DNA of 64,000 bases from Deltaproteobacteria bacterium (GCA_030272815.1 JAJSZT010000005.1:45997-109996), one strand, 5' to 3'. Counted from the stretch's first letter, positions 18,119-27,708 are shown. Notes: generated by a model not told the origin, from the letters alone. Numbers and translations: made by a program.

Positions 18119-18769
18119 CTATACGATCAAATTTGGTTTGATCTGCAAGCTGTAATAGAACAGCCCACACAATATAGATAGCAGTAAGGAGGAAAGCGAT
18201 AGAACGGGCTTGGATCGACTTTTAAAGGCGAAGATCGCAAACAAGACTGTTCCGGCAAAAAGGGTTTCTACTGCTATGCCCCAGGCATTGTTGGGATTTA
18301 GTATGGTAGCGAAAAAAGTACCGATGGTTTCTTGATTCCTCTGAACAATACGGAACAAAGGAAAAGGAGAGATATAGTATTCAGTATCAAAAGGCCAGAA
18401 CAAAGGGACCCCAAAAGGCTTAGATGTATCTGCGGAAAAGTAATCCAATACTGGATGAGACAGGAGTGATACAAGACAACAGCCGAAAACCCGTTTTTTT
18501 GAAATCCTCTTGAGCCTGTACCCTGCAAATCGGTAAAATATCATTGCCCCAATCAGCCCGACAGCGAGGCTATGGCTGAGCCCGTGGTGAAATCTGCCCG
18601 GGTCACCACACAAAAAACCAGGGACAAAGTCCAGGTCGGAAAGGTTGGCAAGGAACAGACATAGTCCCAACAGGAATATCTCTTGTTTCGGTGGGCTGTC
18701 CGGCTTAGCTTTCTTAAAAGCAAGATATCCAGCAAGCCCCGCAGCCGAATGGGCTATTGGTAATGGCAT
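18119..18769 (-). CDS. YdjM-type membrane metal-dependent hydrolase (DUF457 family)
   Basis: 216 residues with five or six membrane segments. Conserved polar motifs include HSAAGL near the N-terminus, LSDLDF, HHGLSHSLAVG and SHPVLDYF, the His/Asp pattern of the LexA-binding/YdjM membrane hydrolase family. Its substrate is not known. ATG at 18769; no clear ribosome binding site. It follows a secreted glycoside hydrolase and precedes a GT2, an unusual companion in a glycan locus. Confidence 0.82.
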   Translation of the reverse strand: MPLPIAHSAAGLAGYLAFKKAKPDSPPKQEIFLLGLCLFLANLSDLDFVPGFLCGDPGRFHHGLSHSLAVGLIGAMIFYRFAGYRLKRISKKRVFGCCLVSLLSHPVLDYFSADTSKPFGVPLFWPFDTEYYISPFPLFRIVQRNQETIGTFFATILNPNNAWGIAVETLFAGTVLFAIFAFKSRSKPVLSLSSLLLSILCGLFYYSLQIKPNLIV

Positions 18770-18852
18770 AATTCAACACAGAAGGTAATCTAAAAAATTT
18801 CTACTATTGCTTGCAGCAGGTTGGTGTTGCTTCTCAGATGATTTGCTTGCAA

Positions 18853-20460
18853 TTATAACGAATCATTCCTCACCAACAAAACTATATCCTCAAGAAACTC
18901 TGGATGTTTTATTGAAACCACCCCGCCCTCCGATCTAACCATCTTCTTTGGTGTATATGTCCCGTGCCTTGGGTCAAACCATTCAATCCTGTAATTGCCT
19001 TCAGGGAGGTTAACCTTTACACTGCCTTTCTGCATCGCCTCATTAGCTGACAGGTGGAAATAACTGACATAGGTAATACCTGTTTTACAGCGCGTCTTAT
19101 AAGTTCCGGGGCCTAAAATAACAAAAGAGCTATCTGGTATCATCGCATTAATATTCACAGGAAGACTTTCTATAAAGTATCGTAGATACATTTGGTCATT
19201 CATTACATTTTTGACGGCCTGATTTAAGGGAGTATTAAAATCAAGCCAGGTTGCATTGCTGGAGCCCGAGCCACCCAAGGTAAACATCAGCCAAAATGTT
19301 TTTCTGTAAACGACACGATTGTCATCGTGCCGAATAGTTGAATCCTTCCACAAAGAGCCTGTGATTCCGCCGGAAACAAGTTCGTTCATTATTATCGGCC
19401 GATCCCAGGTATCTTCAGATGGAGAGGTGAAAAGGGTATTTAGCTGATGTAAAAAACCGATGTCAACATCAGCCGTTCTCCAACATCCTTCGGAAAGACC
19501 TATAGGAAGATCATACGGATCATATTGGCGTATCCATGGAATGTACTTACTGTTAGCCTGTTCTACAAAGTCTGTCCCTGAATTTGGCAAATGTTCCATT
19601 TCATTGCCAAGCTCCCAGTACACATTAGAAAAACCGGCAAATCTCGAAACAATTGTTTTAATATAGTTTTTTTTGGCACCCTCATCACCCGCCTCCCATA
19701 CATTAAAAACTTGCTGTTTACCATCTATATTAGTATTCAGGCTATTTTCTTCACGAGACCATGTATCGAAAAAATTTATTTGACAATAAATGCCCCGTTT
19801 CTGCATTTCTCTAACCAACCATTCAGCACGATGAATCCATTTTAGATTCCAGGTGTATTTATCTTCCTTAAGCGGAAACAGCGCGATCTTTATTAAAAGA
19901 CCATTATGTTTATATTTTTCCAGGGTATCGAGGAAGGTGATAAATGTTTCATCTGTTACATGTTTTTTATTGATAACCCCCTCTATATGTCGCGGCCCAT
20001 ATGCTTTAGCATTGATCCAGTTCGCACCCCACCAACAATGGGAAGTGCCATCATTGTGAATAAGATATTTCGGATAATCAGAATCAACATGTACATGACC
20101 ATGATTTTTTTTATTATTCAAATGTGTTACTGAGAAACCGCTGGATCCTCCAAGCGTACCATCGCTCCAAGTGTAGGTATATGTCCAGGCACCTATCTCG
20201 TCAGGCATAAATCGCAGCTTCCAGATATTGCCGGCTTGTCCTCCTCTTCCATCTCCATCGTAAAAGCCAAAGAAGTTGACATACCTTCCCGAGGGCGAGG
20301 TAAAGGTAGCTTGAAGTTCGATCTTTCGGAAATCAAAGGGATTTGAATAGCTGCTGTAGTTTGTGACTTGAATCTCCCACACATCATATAATCCCACTTG
20401 ATTAACAGCAATGGCACGAGTACATTGCACTCCCAGTAAGACAGAAATGATAGCAACCAA
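18853..20460 (-). CDS. Secreted glycoside hydrolase with DUF5060-like N-domain
   Basis: About 535 residues. A hydrophobic signal (LVAIISVLLGVQC) precedes a beta-sandwich (about 30-125, WEIQVTNYSSYSNPF, FYDGDG) like DUF5060. Then comes a TIM-barrel with VYWELGNEMEHL (acid/base Glu) and PIIMNELVSGG (nucleophile Glu), and a C-terminal beta-domain (YRIEWFDPRHGTY) like the putative collagen-binding domain of DUF4038 proteins. It probably trims the polymer in the periplasm or outside. The start is uncertain: the first usable codon is TTG at 20460, yet GGAGGG sits some 45 bases upstream beside an open in-frame stretch without ATG/GTG, which would give a better signal peptide. Confidence 0.75.
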   Translation of the reverse strand: MVAIISVLLGVQCTRAIAVNQVGLYDVWEIQVTNYSSYSNPFDFRKIELQATFTSPSGRYVNFFGFYDGDGRGGQAGNIWKLRFMPDEIGAWTYTYTWSDGTLGGSSGFSVTHLNNKKNHGHVHVDSDYPKYLIHNDGTSHCWWGANWINAKAYGPRHIEGVINKKHVTDETFITFLDTLEKYKHNGLLIKIALFPLKEDKYTWNLKWIHRAEWLVREMQKRGIYCQINFFDTWSREENSLNTNIDGKQQVFNVWEAGDEGAKKNYIKTIVSRFAGFSNVYWELGNEMEHLPNSGTDFVEQANSKYIPWIRQYDPYDLPIGLSEGCWRTADVDIGFLHQLNTLFTSPSEDTWDRPIIMNELVSGGITGSLWKDSTIRHDDNRVVYRKTFWLMFTLGGSGSSNATWLDFNTPLNQAVKNVMNDQMYLRYFIESLPVNINAMIPDSSFVILGPGTYKTRCKTGITYVSYFHLSANEAMQKGSVKVNLPEGNYRIEWFDPRHGTYTPKKMVRSEGGVVSIKHPEFLEDIVLLVRNDSL

Positions 20461-20506
20461 AACAAAATACCGTTTGGCAGAATGAAAGAGAATTGCGCTA
20501 ATTTTC

Positions 20507-20632
20507 TTATTCCCTCCAGATATTCAGATTGATGTCCAGCAATTTTTCCAGGCGGGCAATGTCCGAATAATACTCCTTCATCAACCTATCTTTTGTTTTA
20601 GAATCCAGATTTGCGGATGTTCCCTTAGCGCT
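20507..20632 (-). pseudogene. C-terminal remnant of a sulfotransferase-like gene
   Basis: The minus strand encodes about 41 residues ending in DRLMKEYYSDIARLEKLLD and NIWRE, the typical C-terminal helix pair of P-loop sulfotransferases (Y-x-D/E-D-I-x-x-L-E-x-L-L). In-frame stops lie just upstream and the 5' PAPS loop is missing. The GGAGGG of its last codons would serve the next gene. Family assignment rests on a short pattern. Confidence 0.45.
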
Positions 20633-20659
20633 TCAGAGAGCCAATCAGAAACAACTCAT

Positions 20660-21706
20660 CTATATTAATTTTCTGATTATTTGCCAGTAGCTATTAAAAA
20701 GAAAATTCATCATTTTATATCCAACAGTTAAGACAGGAGAAGAAAACTCATCAGTGTAGACAAAGATATCGCCACTGCCAATAAGTTGCCTGTCCGGAAT
20801 CATACGCCGTGCTTGTATTTTTTTTCGCTCAGCCAATATTCTCCTGATATTTTTAGCAAAATGCACCATCCCCCTAAAATAATCACCCAGACTCCCCTTC
20901 ATGACCAGAAAGCCCATCAGTAGTAATTCATACAATAGCAGTGCTGGTGAGACCAGGAACAGTGTTTTGATGTGATACATTTCAAGAATAAATCGCCAGC
21001 GATTGGTAACCGCGCTAAAATAACGTTTGGAACTTGTATGGCGTTTATGAATGACCACTGAGGCTGGCACATGATAACAGTTCAACCCGGCGATATTCAG
21101 TTTATGATTAAATTCGCCGTCATCGCCCCAACCCAAAAAATATTCTTCATTAAACCAACCAACAATGGCAGAACGTTTTCTATTTATGAGTTGCACACCC
21201 CAGCCAATGCTCAGACGCGGCTCTGTATCTGCCTCTGCAATAGTTTTATCACGATTGATATTTGGTGATGCCCCAACGTAGTGGAGGAGTTGCCCATCCT
21301 GATAGATACGATCCGGATCTTCTTCGTGGACAGCCCTTGTTATGCACACCGTTGCATCGGGCATGGTATTCATTGCCACCAAGGCCTTTTCCAAACAATC
21401 TTTCAGCAAGACAACATCGTTATCCAAAATAAATACCAAATCAGTTTTAGCCTCCTTGAGGGAGGCATTGCGCACAACATTTAACATCCCGGTATTCCTT
21501 GGAAAGGCAATGATCCGAACATGTGGATGATGCTCCTGCACCCATTGAGTGCTGAAATCAGTGGAACCATCATCCACCATGATTACCTCGGCAGGTGGGG
21601 TAGTCAGCCTCTCTATAGAGGCAAACAGGTCTGGAATTTTGTCAACTCCATTATAATTCAATACGGCGACAGTTACATCTTTGGCGGTGAAATTTTGCTC
21701 ACTCAT
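20660..21706 (-). CDS. Glycosyltransferase family 2
   Basis: About 348 residues. VTVAVLNYNGVDKIPDLFASI, MVDDGSTDFS and LDNDVVLLKDCLEKAL give the nucleotide and DXD sites; GWGDDGEFNHKLNIAG is the acceptor-side acidic block. A hydrophobic segment near residue 260 may anchor it. ATG at 21706 (MSEQNF) is preferred over a GTG at 21745, since GGAAAAG lies 8 bases before it and its ATGAGTGA overlaps the stop of the upstream membrane-protein gene. Confidence 0.88.
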   Translation of the reverse strand: MSEQNFTAKDVTVAVLNYNGVDKIPDLFASIERLTTPPAEVIMVDDGSTDFSTQWVQEHHPHVRIIAFPRNTGMLNVVRNASLKEAKTDLVFILDNDVVLLKDCLEKALVAMNTMPDATVCITRAVHEEDPDRIYQDGQLLHYVGASPNINRDKTIAEADTEPRLSIGWGVQLINRKRSAIVGWFNEEYFLGWGDDGEFNHKLNIAGLNCYHVPASVVIHKRHTSSKRYFSAVTNRWRFILEMYHIKTLFLVSPALLLYELLLMGFLVMKGSLGDYFRGMVHFAKNIRRILAERKKIQARRMIPDRQLIGSGDIFVYTDEFSSPVLTVGYKMMNFLFNSYWQIIRKLI

Positions 21707-22676
21707 GAATAACTTTTCCAGAATATTTTTCTCGTTCGAGTTCACTTCGGTACATCAAGAAAATCAACCCTCCCAACAGGGCAATGAAGGTCACCATAAT
21801 TGAATTGGTACTGGCGATAATAAAAGAATCATTAACAGAGACACCAACAAGAGCAAAAAGGGCAACAAATGATCCCTCACGAACCCCCAAACCGCCAACT
21901 GACAAGGGTAACATGATAATAATAACCGAAACAGGAACAACTAAAAAGACTTTTCCCAACTCCACCTCCAACGAGAACGCAAGTGCCGTCACATAGATAG
22001 TCACTACACGAATAACCTGCAGGATTAAAGAATAGAGAAATGCCTTGACCATGGCACCAGGATATTGCTTAAAACTATGAAAGGCGCGATGCATTTTCAG
22101 CACCTTCCGCCCTATGGAGTTTCTGGAAAAAAAAGACACCTTTTGTTCGAGAAAATCAGGTATTCCTTCCTGAAAGGCCAGGACAGCTGCTGTAATACTG
22201 ACCACCGAAAACGGTAGAATAGAACTGGCAACAGAGTGATCAAAGAGATCATCTGCCAACAGGATACTCACCTCGCAGAGAAACAACAGGGAAAAAAGTC
22301 CCATCATCCGGTCAACGACCACTGAAGCAGTTGACATGGCCGTATCTGATATTTTTTGGGAGAGGTAATAGCCCCTGACCACATCTGTAGAGAGACTAGA
22401 GGGAAGGAAAAGACCCCAGAAGGCACCAATAGTATAAATGCAAAACAGATCCAACAGAGACACTTGGAAGTCCTGCACCCTTAACAGCTCCCGCCATTTA
22501 AACACGGCCCAAACACGTTCTACAAACAGCAGCAGAAAAGCCAGCAGGAGCAAGGCCACATTGGCCCTGCTGATACTCTCCATAAAATCATGCCAGTTGA
22601 TCTGGGTCAGGATGACAATGATAATCGACAGACTGACAATCAGCTTTAGCAGATATTTAGCTTTGGCCTTGTTCAT
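21699..22676 (-). CDS. Lysylphosphatidylglycerol synthase TM-region / YbhN-type flippase-like protein
   Basis: About 325 residues with eight or so membrane segments. The blocks WRELLRVQD, WGLFLPSSLSTDVVRGYYL, VVVDRMMGLFSL and LPLSVGGLGVREGSFVALF are hallmarks of the LPG_synthase_TM (UPF0104/AglD) family. Members may flip or hold polyprenyl-phosphate sugars; the role here is inferred. ATG at 22676 (MNKAKAK) is favoured; an in-frame ATG at 22736 lies in the remnant of another gene. Its stop overlaps the GT2 start. Confidence 0.85.
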   Translation of the reverse strand: MNKAKAKYLLKLIVSLSIIIVILTQINWHDFMESISRANVALLLLAFLLLFVERVWAVFKWRELLRVQDFQVSLLDLFCIYTIGAFWGLFLPSSLSTDVVRGYYLSQKISDTAMSTASVVVDRMMGLFSLLFLCEVSILLADDLFDHSVASSILPFSVVSITAAVLAFQEGIPDFLEQKVSFFSRNSIGRKVLKMHRAFHSFKQYPGAMVKAFLYSLILQVIRVVTIYVTALAFSLEVELGKVFLVVPVSVIIIMLPLSVGGLGVREGSFVALFALVGVSVNDSFIIASTNSIMVTFIALLGGLIFLMYRSELEREKYSGKVIHE

Positions 22677-22689
22677 GATCAAAAACCAC

Positions 22690-22818
22690 TCAAACAGTCC
22701 GAGACTTGATGGTTTTTGCCGGGACTCCGACAGCAATACTGCTCTGCAGAATATTCTTTACCACCACGGATCCTGTACCAATAACGGACCCTTTTTCGAT
22801 CCTTACTGGTGAATTCAC
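22690..22818 (-). pseudogene. C-terminal remnant of a hexapeptide acyltransferase
   Basis: The minus strand reads VNSPVRIEKGSVIGTGSVVV and then AVGVPAKTIKSRTV-stop, the usual end of a left-handed beta-helix O-acetyltransferase. Only about 42 residues remain; the rest is gone and in-frame stops precede it. It resembles the end of the neighbouring acyltransferase (SVAAGVPAKVLRKR) in plan but not in detail, so it comes from another gene. Confidence 0.7.
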
Positions 22819-22863
22819 CCCAAGTCGTCCCCTGAACTCTCAAGAATAGACTCTCCTTGCTTG

Positions 22864-22995
22864 CTAAAACAAACCTGCACACATTAACCGACTTTTATCA
22901 AACCGCGGGATCCACCACAAAAACAGCCGTGTAACACCGTGGATAGTGGAATCTCCGACAGACAGCTTATCTACAACGTGCAGAACTTTTATCAT
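22864..22995 (-). pseudogene. N-terminal remnant of a GT4 glycosyltransferase
   Basis: ATG at 22995 gives MIKVLHVVDKLSVGDSTIHG and continues LFLWWIPRFDKSR before a stop at 22864. This is the N-terminal acceptor loop of a GT4 enzyme, cut to 43 codons. Its ATGA overlap with the stop of the acyltransferase upstream (22992-22995) shows an originally coupled gene. The same frame continues through two stops into the acyltransferase remnant at 22818, so a deletion joined two unrelated genes. Confidence 0.7.
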
Positions 22996-23810
22996 AAATT
23001 ATCCCTACGTTCAGATTTTGGGGTCCGTTTTCTCAATACCTTGGCGGGGACGCCAGCAGCAACACTGAATTCTGGAACAGATCTCGTTACAACCGCATTG
23101 GTCCCAACAATACTGTCTCTCCCTATCGTCACGCCGTCTTGAATCATCACTCCAGCTCCAAGCAAGCAATTATCCTCAATATTAATTCCCCTAACCACTT
23201 GGCCCTGAGTAATGATGGGAATATCCGTCCGATCCGTCTTGTGGTCTCCGCCTCCGATAACATAACAATAGGCCGAGAAGAGAACATTTCTGCCTATCGT
23301 TACTTCTTTTGCAGATTGGATAAAGCAGTTCATCGCAACATTTGTATTATCCCCAATAGTGATGTTGCCATTCTTGCAACTGATTACTGTATTTCTTCCA
23401 ATCATAACATTATTGCCTATTAGAATACCATTATTATCTGCTCCTTTTGCGTCGAGTACGGCATAATCATCTATGACTACATTGTTACCGATGTAAATCT
23501 TATGGGGATGCCTGATGGTTATAGACCTGCCAAACACAACATTTTGTCCAACTTTACCCAGGAATGATTTGAAATATTTTTTTCTGAGAACCAAACCTGC
23601 TGCTCCAGGTAGTGGCCCCAACAAGCTGGTCAAGACTTCGTATTTAATTAATCCCATCAAATTTGATGAACCAATCACAATCTCCTGATACTTTTTCAGA
23701 GCTGACTTTTTAGTATCAGTCAAGGCGGTCTGAAACTCTGTTCTTTCAAGACATTGCTCTTCCAGACTCCAAATTTCCTTTGGTTTTAATGTATCTTTTA
23801 TTTCATTCAT
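22992..23810 (-). CDS. WbbJ-like O-acyltransferase (hexapeptide repeats)
   Basis: 272 residues. From about residue 95 to 260 the hexapeptide rhythm is clear (IGNNVVIDDYAV, IGRNTVISC, IGDNTNVAMN, IGRDSIVGTNAVVT), closing with EFSVAAGVPAKVLRK. The N-terminal 90 residues are helical. It would O-acetylate a sugar of the glycan with acetyl-CoA in the cytoplasm. AGG lies 8 bases before the ATG at 23810. It follows the epimerase gene by 9 bases. Confidence 0.87.
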   Translation of the reverse strand: MNEIKDTLKPKEIWSLEEQCLERTEFQTALTDTKKSALKKYQEIVIGSSNLMGLIKYEVLTSLLGPLPGAAGLVLRKKYFKSFLGKVGQNVVFGRSITIRHPHKIYIGNNVVIDDYAVLDAKGADNNGILIGNNVMIGRNTVISCKNGNITIGDNTNVAMNCFIQSAKEVTIGRNVLFSAYCYVIGGGDHKTDRTDIPIITQGQVVRGINIEDNCLLGAGVMIQDGVTIGRDSIVGTNAVVTRSVPEFSVAAGVPAKVLRKRTPKSERRDNL

Positions 23811-23819
23811 GACTTAAAC

Positions 23820-24800
23820 CTATAGCCATCCGTGATCTTCATACCACTGAATGGTTCTTTGAATCCCCTCTCTAAGAGAGACGTGGGGTTCATATCCCAA
23901 GATCCGTTTGGCTTTCTCAACGGAGAAAGCTCTATTGTTTTGGAAAAAGCTGACTCGGCGCCTGTGCAGAGGAGGCTCAAAACCAAAGGGAACACAAAAG
24001 TGCTCACATAACGTGGCTAACCATAGAACCGGTGCCAGGGGAACTTTGAGTTTCGGCGAGGGCACCTTGAGTTCAGATGCGATTAGCCGAACTAACGCTT
24101 TCAGAGGCAGATATTCGTCACCTCCAATTATGAAGGCTTCTCCAATTGCCTTTTCATTATTAAGGCAAAGGAGAAAACCACGAACCACATCATCGATATA
24201 AGCCGGCTGAAACAGCGCATTCCCTTTTCCTACCATAAAAAAGCGGCCTTTTTTAATCATTTGGAAGAGCTTTAGCATGCGAAGGTCACCAGGCCCAAAC
24301 AGGGAAATCGGACGAATCACCGTGGTCGGCAATCCTGTCTCTTTGTAAAACTCCCAAACTCGTTTCTCAGCTATCAACTTTGTTTCCTGGTACAGATCAC
24401 ACGGATTGAAATCCGTTTCTTCATCTGCAGGGATGGAACGTACATTACCATGCACACCAATAGTACTGCAATGAATGAGCTGTTTAATTTTGTGTTTTAA
24501 GGCGGCATTTAAAACATTATTCGTGCCTTCAACATTAATGCTGTACGCCTCTTTTTTATCTGATCCGCCTTTCCGAAAATTGGACACAAGATGAATCACT
24601 TTATCAACGCCATTGATAGCTTTCTCAACAACAGTTTGATCTCTTATATCACCCCATACCACATTCTCCTCAGCAAGTTCTTTTTTACTGGTATCTTGAT
24701 GTTTGTGCGCAAAAATACGCACCTCTTCTCCATCTTTGACCAACCCGGCCACAAGATGACTTCCAAGAAAGCCCTTACCCCCTGTAACTAATATTTTCAT
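23820..24800 (-). CDS. NAD-dependent epimerase/dehydratase
   Basis: 326 residues. GGKGFLGSHLV (7-17) binds NAD(P); STIGVHG and YQETK give the Ser and YxxxK catalytic residues. The C-terminal half (FQPAYIDDVVRGFLLCL, GGDEYLPLKALV) is like atypical SDR enzymes near GalE and 3-beta-HSD-like sugar reductases. Substrate not determined. Lies 21 bases after the GT4 gene and 9 before the acyltransferase, so one operon. Confidence 0.87.
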   Translation of the reverse strand: MKILVTGGKGFLGSHLVAGLVKDGEEVRIFAHKHQDTSKKELAEENVVWGDIRDQTVVEKAINGVDKVIHLVSNFRKGGSDKKEAYSINVEGTNNVLNAALKHKIKQLIHCSTIGVHGNVRSIPADEETDFNPCDLYQETKLIAEKRVWEFYKETGLPTTVIRPISLFGPGDLRMLKLFQMIKKGRFFMVGKGNALFQPAYIDDVVRGFLLCLNNEKAIGEAFIIGGDEYLPLKALVRLIASELKVPSPKLKVPLAPVLWLATLCEHFCVPFGFEPPLHRRRVSFFQNNRAFSVEKAKRILGYEPHVSLREGIQRTIQWYEDHGWL

Positions 24801-24821
24801 TTAAACGCCTCAGAAAAATTT

Positions 24822-26006
24822 TCATATATACCTCGGAAGGTCACAAATTGCGCTTTTTTCCAAAGATTTATAAAATCCCAAAAGTTTTTTTTGAAATGCT
24901 TTAAAACTGTATTCTTGTTTAACCCGTTCTTTTGCACGAAAGGCCAGTGCGGTTGCCAAATCAATATCCTCGATCAGTGAAATTATTCCATCTGCCATTG
25001 CCTTAGGTTCCGGTTGCACCAATAATGCTATCTGATTATCAAGCACCTGGGTATGTGTTGGAAGGTATGTCGCCAGTAATGGCCTGCCAGAATCGAGATA
25101 CGAGTAAATCTTCATGGGTGTATTTTCGCCCTGAATCCTTGGAGAAACAAGAACATCCGCCTGACTGAGGTAAGACCCTAATTGCGAAACCGGTTTTTGA
25201 CCAACAAAACGTACGTTACTGTTTATGCCAAGTTGACATGATAAATCCTTATAAGCTGTTATGTCTTCAACACTTCCTCCTATAATCACTAAATGGGCGT
25301 CGGCAAATTTCTCCAGAACCAATTTAAAACTGTCTAAAAGGAGATCAATGCCTTGATACTTTTCCAGGTTTCCAACGTACATGATAATGGCACCACTAAT
25401 CTCTAATGTGTTATATAACTTTTCACATTCTCGCGGCTCACCATCAAGCAGGCTTATATCCTCTAAACGCACCAACAGATTGTTTGGGGCATACTTTCTT
25501 GCAATTTTTTCAAGTGATTTACATACGACAACTATGCCTGAACTATACTTTGCCGCCATCTTTTCAATTGATTCCATAACGCCCCTTATTGGCAGAAGGA
25601 TTCGATGCTTATCTGTCATTTGCCGGGACAAAGATGAGTCCATATCATATACAAAAGGAATTCTGAAAAACAACCTCAACAACATAGCTATAAAGACAGA
25701 TTCCTCAACTGCATGAACCAAATCGAACCTTGTTTTACAAACAATCTTAAAGCACATACACAGCATCATTATATCGCAGATAATTTTTTTGAATGAAAAA
25801 CCAGGCCTGATATCTCTTAACCCAGGGATAGATGGAATGCGATGTATTGTAACATTTGGAATTTCAACATTTTTTCCTTCATGATATATTAATAAGCAAA
25901 TCCGGTGGCCGGCTTTTGTTAAAACCTCCGACAAAAGTCTAACGGCTATAGGAGTCCCTCTGTTTTGAAAAAATGGTTGTGGGGCAAGGAGCAGTATATT
26001 CATCAT
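24822..26006 (-). CDS. Glycosyltransferase family 4
   Basis: 394 residues, GT-B type. The N-terminal FFQNRGTPIAVRLL is the conserved acceptor loop of GT4 enzymes; VYDMDSSLSRQM lies in the middle. The C-terminal half has IMYVGNLEKYQGIDLLLDSF and IQGENTPMKIYSYLDSGRPLLA, with a Glu pair typical of the family. Two adjacent ATG codons form the start at 26006. Retaining sugar transfer to a lipid-linked glycan is expected. Confidence 0.9.
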   Translation of the reverse strand: MMNILLLAPQPFFQNRGTPIAVRLLSEVLTKAGHRICLLIYHEGKNVEIPNVTIHRIPSIPGLRDIRPGFSFKKIICDIMMLCMCFKIVCKTRFDLVHAVEESVFIAMLLRLFFRIPFVYDMDSSLSRQMTDKHRILLPIRGVMESIEKMAAKYSSGIVVVCKSLEKIARKYAPNNLLVRLEDISLLDGEPRECEKLYNTLEISGAIIMYVGNLEKYQGIDLLLDSFKLVLEKFADAHLVIIGGSVEDITAYKDLSCQLGINSNVRFVGQKPVSQLGSYLSQADVLVSPRIQGENTPMKIYSYLDSGRPLLATYLPTHTQVLDNQIALLVQPEPKAMADGIISLIEDIDLATALAFRAKERVKQEYSFKAFQKKLLGFYKSLEKSAICDLPRYI

Positions 26007-26046
26007 TAACCCGTTCTAACAGTTAAATGATAATTTTCTTTTGGCT

Positions 26047-27681
26047 TCAATTTAGGTTCAATGGTAAATAATGAGTTATGACATCTTTAATTTCTTCTGC
26101 TTTTTGATTTTGATTCCATGATAGCTCTTCAGCCATAACATCTGCCATGTTTTGAAGAATTGCCAATGGCGGACATTCAGCGGTCCCAAGATTGGAACGT
26201 CTAAAAACTATATCTGATAATTTTAAAGCCATTTCCTCTCTTATGAAATATATTATTTCAGCGACCGTTAAAGGAGGTTCCTCGCTTATCCAAGAGATAC
26301 AATTGTCCTTAACAACATATTTCAATATCTTGTTGTATTGCTGTCCATAAATAGACTTGAAGTGTTGAACAATGGCCGATTCGTCATTTCCGTTCCATTC
26401 ATATAGATCAGACTGATCCACAATTTCATCTTTGGCTGCGCAGCCCTGTTGATTGAGGAATGTTTTACATTTTCCTGCTTTATTCAGGCGATAAAGGATT
26501 AATTTGGTCACCTTTTTCGCGGTCTGCGGAGCAGTAGTATATTTTACACCTTTTACGGATATTAACCCTTCAATGCCGTTTTTTTGTCCGTGATCAACGA
26601 CCTGTGATGATTTTTCCAGTTGAATACCAAACCCATTCTTCCCTGAACATTCCTTCATGGGTAATATTCCAGCATGAAAGAAAGTAACGTCTTCCATAGT
26701 TAGATTCGCAGGTGGATATAATGTATTTGCTTTGTTTACTAATTCCTTAATATCATCGATTTCTATGCCAAATCTATCCGGATCTCCACGATAAGGTTTG
26801 TAGCTTGTTCCTATCATCGTATAACCACGCCAGGGAACAAAAAAATAGAATCGTTTTTCTTTCCCTTCCAGAGCCACAGCATGATCATTGAACAGCGACT
26901 TTTTTACTATAATATTGACCGCTTTTGCGTAATTCTGCTTATTTTTATATCTGATAGCAGATAATTGGAGATTTTTTTCTAACCAGGGACCTGCCGCATT
27001 GACCACCACCTTTGCTTTTATCTCACATTGCTCACTGGTAATGGTATCTTGCGCCTTTACTCCCGTTATGTGACCATTATGAATAAAATCGATTGCCCTC
27101 AAGTAATTGGCAATACAAGCGCCCTGATCTACAGCTTCATGAATAAACGACAGGGCCAACCGCTCGGTATTTATCGCCAGCGCATCATACCATAAACATC
27201 CTCCTCTTAAACCGTGCTGATCAAGACCCGAAACGTATCTCAAACATTGTTCTTTGGATAGAATTTTCCCTGGCGGAAGATGTTGGCAAGCATCCAGCGA
27301 ATAATTACGGTCATAGCTAATCATATCGTTTAAAAATAACGCTGTACGCATTACCTCTTTTCCTCTTATCACCCCCCCGTATAATGGCATGACGCATCCC
27401 AGGGGTTTTACGAGATGTGGAGCAACCCGCATCATCTCTTTCCTTGATTTGACTGATTCTCTCATTCGTCTGACATCCAAATGCTGAAGATAACGCAACC
27501 CACCATGTATGATTTTTAAGCTGTTGCCGGATGTTGCATGGGAGAAATCTTTTTTTTCAATTAGAGCAGTTTTAAGACCAGCCAGCGCTGTTTCTCGTGC
27601 GATTGCTGCTCCGTGAATGCCGCCTCCGATGATCAGAACATCAAAGTTCTGATTGGCTATGTTGTCCAAATCTCTTTTCAT
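26047..27681 (-). CDS. GlpD-like FAD-dependent glycerol-3-phosphate dehydrogenase
   Basis: 544 residues, the usual length. LIIGGGIHGAAIARETALAG (about 16-35) is the FAD-binding Rossmann motif; SLKIIHGGLRYLQ and VPWRGYTMIGTSYKPYRGD are conserved GlpD blocks. The C-terminal domain (about 400-520) ends in the family's helical region. The enzyme oxidises sn-glycerol-3-phosphate, or a related polyol phosphate, at the membrane. Its place between a GT4 and a DTHVH-type hydrolase suggests a dedicated role in this locus; central metabolism is the alternative. Confidence 0.85.
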   Translation of the reverse strand: MKRDLDNIANQNFDVLIIGGGIHGAAIARETALAGLKTALIEKKDFSHATSGNSLKIIHGGLRYLQHLDVRRMRESVKSRKEMMRVAPHLVKPLGCVMPLYGGVIRGKEVMRTALFLNDMISYDRNYSLDACQHLPPGKILSKEQCLRYVSGLDQHGLRGGCLWYDALAINTERLALSFIHEAVDQGACIANYLRAIDFIHNGHITGVKAQDTITSEQCEIKAKVVVNAAGPWLEKNLQLSAIRYKNKQNYAKAVNIIVKKSLFNDHAVALEGKEKRFYFFVPWRGYTMIGTSYKPYRGDPDRFGIEIDDIKELVNKANTLYPPANLTMEDVTFFHAGILPMKECSGKNGFGIQLEKSSQVVDHGQKNGIEGLISVKGVKYTTAPQTAKKVTKLILYRLNKAGKCKTFLNQQGCAAKDEIVDQSDLYEWNGNDESAIVQHFKSIYGQQYNKILKYVVKDNCISWISEEPPLTVAEIIYFIREEMALKLSDIVFRRSNLGTAECPPLAILQNMADVMAEELSWNQNQKAEEIKDVITHYLPLNLN

Positions 27682-27708
27682 TACAGGTTTGATTGAAAGG
27701 CTTGATTT

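Noticed and set aside
20193..20465. Alternative 90-codon frame as the true N-terminus of the glycoside hydrolase
   Set aside because: It is in another frame than the conserved beta-sandwich and reads as low-complexity coding shadow; a rare start in the proper frame is more likely.
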